DNA of 64,000 nucleotides from an uncultured Desulfobulbus sp. (lineage in GTDB: Bacteria; Desulfobacterota; Desulfobulbia; Desulfobulbales; Desulfobulbaceae), in NCBI RefSeq assembly GCF_963665445.1, contig NZ_OY762276.1:5016601-5080600 (forward strand), in the 5' to 3' direction. Made by a program: the position numbers and the translations under genes. Positions 48,070 to 56,077 of the stretch are shown here, in pieces; positions within the stretch are counted from its first letter, which is position 1, and each line of letters begins with the position of its first letter. Under the pieces are notes generated by a model. That model saw nothing but the letters and a program-made list of their open reading frames with translations, had not been told where the DNA came from and made no database searches.

Positions 48070-48091
48070 ATGTTCATAAATCAGTGAACAT
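48070..48091. promoter_or_regulatory. Operator-like inverted repeat
   Basis: ATGTTCA-N8-TGAACAT, seven-bp arms, 71 bp upstream of the RipA-like gene start on the minus strand. It has the look of a dimeric repressor site. A longer inverted pair, CCGTTAATT (48109-48117) and AATTAACGG (48201-48209), flanks the gap further on. Confidence 0.45.
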
Positions 48092-48219
48092 AATGTATTC
48101 TATGAATAACCGTTAATTAGTGAGTTGGATACATTCTGAATGTCCGGCAGAAAATGAACTTATTAATATCATATTACGCAATTACTACTATAAAAGTGCC
48201 AATTAACGGGTCTCAAGAA

Positions 48220-48888
48220 TCATCTGCACCACTGTTTTTCGCAAGGAACCCCATCATTATCGCCATCCATCTTGGTACCAGGACAGTTTTGGATGAACCA
48301 TGTTGCTTCAGCGCATGAAGTCATCTGGGAACAATAGGTTCTGCCATCACACCTGAATCCTGAACTGTTTCCCTCTTTGGGCAAGGTGCGAGGAGTGGCT
48401 GGTGTTTCCTTCCTGGATGCTTGTGCGTACTTTCGAAAATCCCAAGGTTTCACAATATTTGAACCAGCCCATAAACCTTTCTTCAACTGGCGAGCATTTG
48501 CTTCCAATCTGAGCCAATCCGAACAGAATTGTTTTTTGCAGTATTGGGGATAGACCCAGGCATACCCATTTCTGATAATCAACTCATTCAGGCTCTGGCC
48601 ATCCACTGAGACCAGGGCAACTGTTCTGCCATACTGATCAGCTGTTATGGTTTGGACATCAACTTGTCTTCCGGTGATCAATGAACCTGTTATAGATTTT
48701 GCCTGTTGTCCGTAATCTTGGTTTTTCTCAGGGCAATCTATCCCGTAGAGTCGGATTCTTTCCTCAGCACCAGAGTGGAGAACAGTGATTGTGTCACCAT
48801 CAGATATGGAAACGACCTTAGCAGGCCAGGAGAGGCAGGTGGCAGGGACAGAGAGAAGGAAGAGTAGAATAAAGCAGGAGGGGCGCAT
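48220..48888 (-). CDS. Secreted thermonuclease-like protein with excalibur domain
   Basis: A 222-residue protein with a signal peptide (CFILLFLLSVPATCLSW). A staphylococcal-nuclease fold follows: VVSISDGDTITVLHSG and RIRLYGIDCPEKNQDYGQQA (catalytic Arg and Asp), QYGRTVALVSVDGQSLNE, and NGYAWVYPQYC. The C-terminus (GFRCDGRTYCSQMTSCAEA and DGDNDGVPCEKQWC) is an excalibur calcium-binding domain with conserved Cys and a DxDxDG loop. It would cut DNA or RNA outside the cytoplasm. It is the second exported nuclease in the element. Confidence 0.92.
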   Translation of the reverse strand: MRPSCFILLFLLSVPATCLSWPAKVVSISDGDTITVLHSGAEERIRLYGIDCPEKNQDYGQQAKSITGSLITGRQVDVQTITADQYGRTVALVSVDGQSLNELIIRNGYAWVYPQYCKKQFCSDWLRLEANARQLKKGLWAGSNIVKPWDFRKYAQASRKETPATPRTLPKEGNSSGFRCDGRTYCSQMTSCAEATWFIQNCPGTKMDGDNDGVPCEKQWCR

Positions 48889-49151
48889 GCAAGTCTCCTT
48901 GAAAATGTGGTACTTGCATGTTTACCTGATCAATTTGAATATGGCAATTATAACAGACTGAATCTTAATCAAAAAATTACTACGCACTGATCACCTGGCA
49001 GCATTGGTCCTGAGTGTTCAAGTTTAAGAATAACTTAATCAGAGTGGCATCCTCTGGGTGATTTACCCAAGGAGGGCTATGGTGCTTTGACGTTAACCAA
49101 ACCCATCAAAACAGGAACCATAGCCACAAGCATTAAAATAATGTGTTAAAA
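48889..49151. other. Non-coding gap with nested inverted repeats
   Basis: A hairpin CCTCTGGGTGATTTACCCAA (49051-49070, closing to GGAGG) is joined directly to a wider inverted repeat GGCTATGGT (49075-49083) and ACCATAGCC (49117-49125). No T-run follows on either strand. It may be a structured RNA, a recombination site or a short transposon-end remnant. Confidence 0.4.
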
Positions 49152-50645
49152 TCAATACACTTTTTTTGAAAAAAGTATAATCATACGTAATTCTTCATAT
49201 ATAAATCTCATCAATTCTTTCACTTCAACATCTCCTTTAAATATAACACAATCATGAAGCTGATAATGTTCGTTAATATTTTTAGATTCTAAAAATTGAA
49301 TCATCTTATTCCTTATTTGACATTCAACTAATTGATAAATCCTGAATAAAATTCTATCTTCTAAAGATTTGCCTTTTCCGTACCCTTTTATTTTTTGTCT
49401 TTTTATGATGTTATCTGTTTCAATATCTTCATCAATCAATTTTTTAAAATTCTTAATAAATATATTACCTATCTTAATGCCTGTATTAAAATCATTATTT
49501 TGATAGTAGAATTTCTCTAAAACTTTCTCACGCAATTTTTTTGTTTCTTCTACAAGTGGATCAATTAATTTTCTGCATTCAAGTATTCTCTTTTTAGGAA
49601 AATCAAAATATCTCGTGCCGTTCTCCATTACAATTGGATATTTTCTTTTTTCGCAATATTCATAAATAATACGTCTGTTTGGTGAATAGCTTATTGATGT
49701 AATAATTTGTTTGGCCATTGGTAATTCACATTTAAATTTAAAACAGACACTATCTCTAAAACGATTTTTGTCAGCCATCATTTTATGATGTGATGGATAG
49801 TCATTTTTCAATTCTTTGAAATCAACTTTTATCCAAGGTTTTAATGTATTGTAATAGTATAGATTAACCAGTATTGATTGAATAGCACAATCAATATCAA
49901 TTTCTGTATAACCTTTAAGTATAAATTTTCTGAAATCTTTTGATAAATTACCAATTGTTGTATATTCTCTTCCAAAACCATCTAGAGATGAACTTATTGC
50001 ATTATTGTCGAAATAAACATATTCATCATCGCAAAATAATGATTTTTTAAGGATTTTAATAAAATCATTACAGATACCTTTTCTAAATTGTGAATATAAA
50101 TATAGAAATATTCTTTTATTTATCTTGCACAATCCATTTGTATTGTTTGTTTCATCAGTTTTATTAAAGACAGACTTAATTTTATTCTGATGATACTTCT
50201 CATGAACTTTATAAGTTCTATTATAAAGTATTTGTCTTTTTGTTAAGTACAATGCGATGTTGAAACAATTAATTGTAAAATCTGAATATCTATACCAATG
50301 AGAATATCCATTTTTCTCAGAACATTTCCCGTTGTTCTTGTGATATGTAGAGTTTGGCGACTTTTCAAAAAAAATAATATTTTTATACAATTTATTATTC
50401 TTCAATATAATTAAATCACTTGAATAAATATGATATCCATCAAAAAAATTATTTACATATTTAGGATTTTCAATTGAATATAATATTACGTAAGATAATT
50501 TATTTGCCAAACCATCAATTGTATGGTGATGGTATTTTATTTCTCGTTTGCAATTTTTACTAATTTGTTCTAATTTTTTTTTAATTTCTCTTTTCAACAT
50601 TTTTGTTAGTATTTTATATAAAATTGAATCTTTATCATTTTTCAT
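49152..50645 (-). CDS. Polymerase-like protein (family A/T7 RNAP-type motifs), otherwise unknown
   Basis: A 497-residue, very AT-rich, Lys- and Asn-rich protein. I do not recognise a named family, but three segments match the order of single-subunit polymerase motifs. Motif A-like is GYTEIDIDCAIQSILVNLY (D250, D252). Motif B-like is K312-x7-Y320 in AKQIITSISYSPNRR, as in T7 RNA polymerase KRSVMTLAYGS. Motif C-like is YQLHDCVIF (H464, D465), as in HDS/HDE of T7 RNAP and Pol I. Spacings of 62 and 145 residues fall between those of Klenow and T7 RNAP. The Arg four residues before K312 is missing. GREYT at 225-229 precedes motif A. No exonuclease or primase domain is visible. It sits near a serine recombinase and iteron-like repeats. 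Confidence 0.5.
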   Translation of the reverse strand: MKNDKDSILYKILTKMLKREIKKKLEQISKNCKREIKYHHHTIDGLANKLSYVILYSIENPKYVNNFFDGYHIYSSDLIILKNNKLYKNIIFFEKSPNSTYHKNNGKCSEKNGYSHWYRYSDFTINCFNIALYLTKRQILYNRTYKVHEKYHQNKIKSVFNKTDETNNTNGLCKINKRIFLYLYSQFRKGICNDFIKILKKSLFCDDEYVYFDNNAISSSLDGFGREYTTIGNLSKDFRKFILKGYTEIDIDCAIQSILVNLYYYNTLKPWIKVDFKELKNDYPSHHKMMADKNRFRDSVCFKFKCELPMAKQIITSISYSPNRRIIYEYCEKRKYPIVMENGTRYFDFPKKRILECRKLIDPLVEETKKLREKVLEKFYYQNNDFNTGIKIGNIFIKNFKKLIDEDIETDNIIKRQKIKGYGKGKSLEDRILFRIYQLVECQIRNKMIQFLESKNINEHYQLHDCVIFKGDVEVKELMRFIYEELRMIILFSKKVY

Positions 50646-50999
50646 AATATAGTTGTATTTCTCCTTTTATTGTTTACTTATATATCATATTATTTATGTA
50701 ATTATGGTATTTATAAAAAACGGAACTTGCAGTTGTAATATATGAATAATTTTAATATTAAAAACCCAAAAAAAAGAAAACAACTTTTACCACAGGTAAT
50801 GCTAGTTCTTCTTTTTTCTTTTATTTTTATTTATATATTTTTATAAACTTAATCTTTACATTACTCAACTTTTATTCATTTATTGTTTATTTCATTTTCC
50901 CTTATTATGTTATATAGGTAAATTTGATTTTATAGATAGAAAGTGATTTTGTGTTATATAGGTAAGTTTTCATGCATCCAAATAACAAATATTGTTAAT
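50646..50999. other. AT-rich gap with 13-bp direct repeats
   Basis: A 354-bp non-coding stretch, roughly 80 percent AT. GTTATATAGGTAA occurs at 50909-50921 and 50953-50965, 44 bp apart. The gap must contain the promoter of the polymerase-like gene (minus strand). Nothing else is recognised. Confidence 0.5.
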
Positions 51000-51701
51000 T
51001 CATTTCTTATCATATCTCTGCACGAAGTTCTGGATCATTTGTCCCGACCAAGGCTTCCCGGTAATAGTGGTGTACTGGTTATCCTCCAGGGCTCTCTCAT
51101 TCAATCTCTTAGCTACTTCAACATAGGTCATTCGGTCCTGTTTCTTGGGTTTTCTCCGAAGTCTCCTGATTTCCCCAAGGATCAGATCTCGTTTCTCAGA
51201 TTGCTCGGTCCATCCTTTCCTTCCCTCACATTTCCCCTCTGTCCTTCGTTTGGCCTCCCGAGCAATCCTCAGCTTTTTAACAAGAAGGTTCTTTTCCAGT
51301 TCAGCGAAGATTCCTTGGATCTGAACCATAGCTTTCTTCATTGGGTCAGAACTGATGGCCTCTGTTACATTTTCCCCAGTCCGGCAATCAATCAATGTGA
51401 TCTCTTTGGATACCAGATAAATCAAGAGCTGTTCCTGGACCCGGTATTCCCGAGCTAACCGATCCAGCCCTTCAACCACTATTGTCCGAACTCCATTTTT
51501 AAGTATCTCAGCTATCATCTCCTGAAACACTTCCCGGAACTCTTCATCCTTGGTGCCTGATACCTGTTCCCGGTAAATCTTGGTTATCTCAATGTTGGCT
51601 GATTTTCCAAATTCTGAGATTGCTGCTTCCTGCCGCTCAAACCCATTGCCATCAATCTGGCCAACACCGGAAACCCGGCAATATCCATAGGCTTTTACCA
51701 T
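51000..51701 (-). CDS. Serine recombinase (resolvase family)
   Basis: A 233-residue recombinase. The resolvase catalytic domain starts AYGYCRVSGVGQIDGNGFER with nucleophile Ser11. TIVVEGLDRLAREYRVQEQL (conserved Arg pair) and a QIQGIFAELEKNLLVKKLRI long helix follow. The C-terminus has a helix-turn-helix-like segment (MTYVEVAKRLNERALE, then GKPWSGQMIQNFVQRY). It would cut and rejoin DNA at paired sites, for example to resolve dimers or invert a segment. The 84-bp repeat units 0.4-0.9 kb upstream of its start are candidate substrates. Confidence 0.9.
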   Translation of the reverse strand: MVKAYGYCRVSGVGQIDGNGFERQEAAISEFGKSANIEITKIYREQVSGTKDEEFREVFQEMIAEILKNGVRTIVVEGLDRLAREYRVQEQLLIYLVSKEITLIDCRTGENVTEAISSDPMKKAMVQIQGIFAELEKNLLVKKLRIAREAKRRTEGKCEGRKGWTEQSEKRDLILGEIRRLRRKPKKQDRMTYVEVAKRLNERALEDNQYTTITGKPWSGQMIQNFVQRYDKK

Positions 51702-52097
51702 AGAATTTAAGTCCCGAATTAAATTTATTTTGTTTTATATAACTAATTATACATAAAAATATAGATAAATGCATTTAAATTCTACAGAAACAGATATACA
51801 AATAGGTCTCAATTAAATTCATTTTCATAAAAATAAAATTTAAAATGGGAAAAGATCTAGGACAGTTCAGAAGGTCTAGGAATGTAAGATGCCCCTCAGG
51901 TAGCTTGAAGGGCGACATCATGGCAAAGGGAGGTATCCGATCTGGTCTAGTCCGATTCCTACAACGACCAAATGAAATTGAATATTATTCTTTTACTATA
52001 TAGAGAAATCAGATTTTATAAACTTTGACCTGATCCAAGATGGATCGGAACTGTTCCGGAGTAGTGGGATTCATCCGAGCCTCTCCCAGTGGTGACC
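51702..52097. other. Non-coding AT-rich stretch upstream of the recombinase
   Basis: About 400 bp with no convincing gene. It precedes the first 84-bp repeat unit and should contain the recombinase promoter. A GC-richer island near 51880-51965 (GGCGACATCATGGCAAAGGG) is unexplained. Confidence 0.4.
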
Positions 52098-52181
52098 AAA
52101 ATCAAATCAGATATTTTTTGAAAAAACTGATTTGGTTTTGAAATCAAACCAAGAATAATTTGAAAAAACTGATTTGGTTTT
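52098..52181. repeat. 84-bp iteron-like unit, copy 1
   Basis: It contains TTTGAAAAAACTGATTTGGTTTT twice (52117-52139 and 52159-52181), plus the inverted partners AAAATCAAATCAG and AAATCAAACCAAG, so it can form alternative hairpins. Very AT-rich. Confidence 0.85.
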
Positions 52182-52481
52182 ACTCCTCTTGTGATCACCA
52201 ACCTGTCATCTGCTTCCCTATCTGCCGATTGGCACAAATCCAGGAAATAATGAAAATCTGTCATTCAGCTACAATATATTGATATTATTAAATAAGCATG
52301 CCAAAAGGCCATTGCTTCAGGGGAAGTGCCTAAGGAAGAGATTGAGGTTGTTATATCAATAAAATCAATAACATCCACGTTTTGTAAAGCCTGAGATCTG
52401 TTTGGGAAAATGCTCAATAAACAGCACATTTTCTCCATGTATACATCAGGGAAATTGGCAGTTTTGGACCCATTCAGGAGT

Positions 52482-52565
52482 AAAATCAAATCAAATAATT
52501 TTTTGAAAAACTGATTTGATTTTGAAATCAAACCAAGATTTATTTGAAAAAACTGATTTGGTTTT
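52482..52565. repeat. 84-bp iteron-like unit, copy 2
   Basis: Same length and layout as the unit at 52098. The 23-mer occurs at 52543-52565 exactly and at 52502-52523 with two differences. The units are in direct orientation, 384 bp apart. A rep-protein or recombinase-binding site is plausible. Short reading frames across both units are not convincing genes. Confidence 0.85.
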
Positions 52566-54064
52566 GGTAGCAGAACCATTCCAAGGGATTCTTGGTTTCC
52601 TGGTGAACTTGACCGACCCTATGGATTACCTGGTTACCGATTATGGTTGAGTGACTTTCCAGCTCAACACTATAAAAGAGAACTTCTCCAAATTGCTCTA
52701 AGCGATACCTGAAAACAAGAGCTCAGGCCATAATTAAAGATAAATTTGCATTTATTTTCAAAATATGTTATTATATAAATAATTGAGAAGTCTTTAAATC
52801 GTATGTGGCAGGGCGAGTTGTGTCCGGATACTCCCTGGGCAAACACTGGTGCATGAATACTAACTAACTGACAAATTTAAATGTTATATATTCAAACAAT
52901 AAGTAACAAAATGAAAATAGAAAATAATGTTTTAAATAGATTATACATGTTCAAGGTTCCGTGGCTGTAGGTTGCTATATTCTTATTTCTTTGAGATAGG
53001 TTGTTATTGATTGCCGAACATTTAGTTACTTTGATTTCCTTAATGTTCTGTTCTTAACAATTGTAAATTTTAACTATTTCTTAGAGTAAATAATCATTTT
53101 ATTTTTGAATTTAATTATAGAAAAATAAATGCAAGTTATATTTTCAACGGATACTTGCATTTAAATTTCGCTAAAAAGCAGTATTTTGAATAAAATTTAG
53201 TTCATATTTTTATTTTAAATTACTTTTTTCTTTTACTAAAAATTAAATTTTAAAAATTAATATCTCAAACACAATGAACATGAATCATATGTGTTTATTG
53301 TTCTCGTTTGTCCATTCTGTGGCCGATATCCACCAGTGGTCTATCTTTCCATCTCCCAATCTCTCAATCTCCCAATCGATTGAATTTTAAATTTCAATTA
53401 AACTCAATTTTAAAAAAATTGAATTCTGTATATAGAAAAACAATAATAATTAAATCTGGTCACAATCATCATAATTATAAAGCTGATTCTAATCAGAATA
53501 CATTCATTTCAGATGGGGCTCAGGATATAAGATCTCAACTTTTTTGGAATGGTTGACTCAGGTATGCGTGGAACAGTTTTGAATGGTACTTCTCGGTGGA
53601 TGGAATGCTGGCAAGCAGGGGATGTGTGTTGCTTGATTGGGTAGGGTGATGTATGAAGCTAGATTGAACATGGATATTAATGATAATTATTATTATACCC
53701 TATCTCTGGTTGATACACAATGATGTACACAGCTGGGAAATTGCATAAATTATCTCGTTGATTATATGTAATAATATTTGCCGAAATGGAATCTCTCTTT
53801 ACAGGTATATTAAATACAACTTATTGTGGAGCATTCAACAAATATTTTAAACTTACTAATGCAATTTAAGAACACTTAGAAATAACACACGCCAATAATT
53901 CCGCACTGCCAGCAAGTAAATTCCCTCTGAGCCTATCTCTATCTTTCTTCTCCGGAACCTGTTGATAACAATTCACAGATGCTTAATATTAGGTACCAAA
54001 GCCGTCGATAAGCAGTAGCAAGGAAAATTACCTTATCATTTGGTTTATTTAGCTTATTAGCGGT
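52566..54064. other. 1.5-kb AT-rich region without recognisable genes
   Basis: No reading frame with a ribosome binding site or protein-like composition. It contains a short CTCCCAATCT-type tandem run (53343-53378) and clustered ATTGAATT/AATTCAAT-like palindromes just after it (53385-53427). Composition is like that of a replication origin or spacer DNA, but no DnaA boxes are clear. Confidence 0.5.
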
Positions 54065-54096
54065 GATAAAAAAGGCAGAACAAAAATGCTCTGCCT
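54065..54096 (-). terminator. Terminator of the PEP-CTERM gene
   Basis: On the minus strand AGGCAGA, loop, TCTGCCT, then TTTTTTATC, 29 bp after the stop codon. Confidence 0.85.
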
Positions 54097-54124
54097 GTTA
54101 ATTCCAGTTTGTTGGTAAAAATGA

Positions 54125-54709
54125 TTAATTCATCTTTCTGCGTGCTATGCCTGTGAGGCCGACAATCCCGGCGCCAAAAAGTAGTATTGTGGTCGGCTCG
54201 GGAACTGGATTTTGTGATATCACATCTGGCGCCCAGTTGCCCGGTGTATTATAATTTCCCGCGTAGTTCGCTCCCCACCATGAGTACTCTTTTTGGTCGT
54301 ATACTTCTGTCCCCCAATTTTTTGTTATCGCATAACCAGAATCGCTTGGAGATGCAGACCATCCACCTGCTTCGAGATCCCAGTTTGTAATTTTACCATT
54401 TTGCATTATGAATTTGGCATACACCCAAGCGCCATTGACATTGTTGGCGGTGAAGTAATGGGTAGCAGTGCCTATACCATAAAATAATATATCGCTAGCA
54501 GGAACTTCGCCGGTAAAGCTGGCGTCAATATTGTCGCTAAATGTAACTGTTGCAATAATGCTGTCACCCAATTGACAGCCCCATGAACTTTGGTTGTACG
54601 TGAAAGGGTTACCAGTGTAGTTGTAAATGAGTGATGCACATGCAACGCGCGAGAGCATCACTAGCATCACCACCCCGCATGCTAACCCAACCCCAAACTT
54701 CTTCTTCAT
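54125..54709 (-). CDS. PEP-CTERM sorting-domain protein
   Basis: A 194-residue exported protein with a signal peptide (VGLACGVVMLVMLSRVACAS). The mature body of about 140 residues is rich in Asn, Tyr and Trp. The C-terminal sorting signal is PVPEPTTILLFGAGIVGLTG, then IARRKMN: PEP motif, hydrophobic helix and basic end. Exosortase would cleave it for surface or exopolysaccharide association. The exosortase is not in the window. The gene has its own terminator. Confidence 0.92.
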   Translation of the reverse strand: MKKKFGVGLACGVVMLVMLSRVACASLIYNYTGNPFTYNQSSWGCQLGDSIIATVTFSDNIDASFTGEVPASDILFYGIGTATHYFTANNVNGAWVYAKFIMQNGKITNWDLEAGGWSASPSDSGYAITKNWGTEVYDQKEYSWWGANYAGNYNTPGNWAPDVISQNPVPEPTTILLFGAGIVGLTGIARRKMN

Positions 54710-55252
54710 TTAACATCCTCCTTTTATGATTGTGCCCAGCAGGCCCACCCTGCTGAATGTTAAGCTGACCAGTCTGCGAACAAAATAATGTAAAGAACTG
54801 GCTGAGCTTAGACTTGCTTGAATCTTCTGGAGTGCGAGTGTTAGATATTGAATCGTTTCCTTTCAAATGTACCCGGAATGGTTGCCCAAGATTATTTAGA
54901 ATGAGTTCTCCACCTAAATGTTGTAAGTCAAGACACCTGATCATATCAATAAACTCAACAATTCAGTAAGTTGCCCTAACGTTCTGTGTTTATGCTTAAA
55001 TTCCACACGGCTCTAGCCATTCAAATTGATTGCAGATGACTCATCTTGTTTTTTTGATTTAAAATCAAAACTCACGGATCTGAACAGCTCACAGTTAAAA
55101 AATGTATCTATTTGAAACATATCGATAATTTATCTTTAGTTATGTTGGTTCCCTGTCGCTAAGCAATTAGTATTCCATTATTAAATAAATAAAATATTTG
55201 CAGATAATTATCTGATTTTTTTTAAATAAAAATTTTAGTTCAATATATTTAT

Positions 55253-55455
55253 CGTAAATCAATTCCGGGATTTCGGATTAAATAAGAAAAATTAGGCTGA
55301 CGGGATTGGTAAAATTGTAGTCGTCAGAATGCCTCTACGGGAATATTCCTTGTCGTAGATCAATTCCGGAATTTTTGAATTGAACCCGAAAAAATTAGGT
55401 TGGTAGGTTGATGGAATTGTAGTAGCCAGAATGCCTCTGCGGTAATATTCGAACT
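55253..55455. repeat. Two imperfect tandem copies of a 101-bp repeat
   Basis: Both copies begin CGTA(A/G)ATCAATTCCGG (55253 and 55354) and share AAAATTAGG, AATTGTAGT and CAGAATGCCTCT in order. A further CGTAAACC at 55462 may be the start of a third, truncated copy. The repeat lies about 460 bp inside attR. Confidence 0.8.
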
Positions 55456-55794
55456 GCATAATCGTAAACCCTATTTTTTCAATTTTTCGAAAAAATGAGT
55501 TGTTCTGAATGCACCACACTTGTTAGTGCAGTTGCTCTGTTTTATTCAGGATAGTAAAGCCCGGGATTCCCGGCTTTCTCATTATATCGGGAAGGAATAA
55601 ACTCAGATTTTATACCGCTTAGAAGTGCCTTAGATTTTTTGGGCTGAATAGAGTACGCGCGTGGGGGATAAGATTGATGCTAGCAGTCTCGAGCTGTTTT
55701 GCGCAAACAGGATTTGTTACGTATACTTCCTGAGTCTTGCCAATGCTGGCCGTGTTGTGGTACTAGGTTACTGGCACCATTTCTTTTGTCCTGA

Positions 55795-55844
55795 TGGTAC
55801 AGTAAATTAGGTCGGATTTATGGTACAGAAGGGTGGTACAAAAC
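55795..55844. repeat. Right-end arm-type repeats of element 1
   Basis: TGGTACAG (55795-55802 and 55821-55828) and TGGTACAAAAC (55834-55844). The last is identical to the left-end site at 36217-36227. They fit integrase arm sites on the attR side. Confidence 0.65.
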
Positions 55845-55915
55845 AATCGAACCCTTTTTATTTTTGCAAACAATTTCGGTAATATTGGCGGTTCGTCAAG
55901 GGGGGGTAACTCAAT

Positions 55916-55932
55916 TCCCTGCATCGCCACCA
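55916..55932 (+). repeat. attR of element 1 and left junction of element 2
   Basis: An exact 17-bp copy of the tRNA-Met 3' end, TCCCTGCATCGCCACCA. It separates element 1 from the next integrase-bearing element, which means two elements are stacked in the same tRNA gene. Confidence 0.92.
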
Positions 55933-55973
55933 GTTGCACTGTGTTCTTAGCATTGCTGGAACATTTCATATAT

Positions 55974-56009
55974 AACCCACTAATTCTAACGAGTTAGTGG
56001 GTTTTTTTA
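55974..56009 (+). terminator. Terminator at the left end of element 2
   Basis: AACCCACTAA, loop, TTAGTGGGTT, then TTTTTTA. It sits 41 bp past the att copy, the same relative position as the hairpin at 36172. It would have terminated the tRNA transcript before element 1 was inserted. Confidence 0.9.
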
Positions 56010-56037
56010 TTGGTGCCATCCCTCCGCATATTTCCCC

Positions 56038-56061
56038 ACTTGTACATTCACTTGTACATTC
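56038..56061 (+). repeat. Tandem 12-bp repeat before integrase 2
   Basis: ACTTGTACATTC occurs twice in perfect tandem (56038-56049 and 56050-56061), ending 16 bp before the integrase ATG. Candidate arm-type or autoregulatory sites. They share the core TTGTACA with the sites of element 1. Confidence 0.7.
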
Positions 56062-56077
56062 TGCCGTGGAGAAACCT

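Larger units (their letters stand above)
36164..55932. mobile_element. Integrative element 1 in tRNA-Met (about 19.8 kb)
   Basis: The element is bounded by 17-bp repeats of the tRNA 3' end. It starts with a tyrosine integrase reading inward, and an 11-mer TGGTACAAAAC lies near both ends (arm-type sites). Base composition falls from the GC-rich backbone to about 45 percent and then roughly 30 percent GC between 47 and 54 kb. Cargo comprises a tRNA, SRAP, nucleases, nucleoid-type proteins, small secreted and membrane proteins, an intron-disrupted gene, a polymerase-like gene, a serine recombinase and long non-coding AT-rich DNA. I see no conjugation genes or phage structural genes, so it is a genomic island or mobilisable element, possibly replicative. 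Confidence 0.88.

Noticed and set aside
52016-52579. Two short minus-strand frames sharing a KPNQFFQ peptide repeat
   Set aside because: The peptide similarity arises because both frames cross the two 84-bp DNA repeats. There is no ribosome binding site, and the composition is not protein-like.
53308-53556. 82-residue plus-strand frame
   Set aside because: It crosses a low-complexity CTCCCAATCT run and AT-rich palindromes; composition and start context are not gene-like.
55292-55519. Minus-strand frame with a repeated YRRGIL peptide
   Set aside because: It is a translation of the 101-bp tandem DNA repeat. No ribosome binding site and no conserved features.
55556-55577. AAAGCC/GGCTTT palindrome near attR as a terminator
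   Set aside because: The stem is short and no T-run follows on either strand.
36164-55932. Prophage
   Set aside because: An integrase is present, but there are no capsid, terminase, tail or lysis genes in the 19.8 kb.
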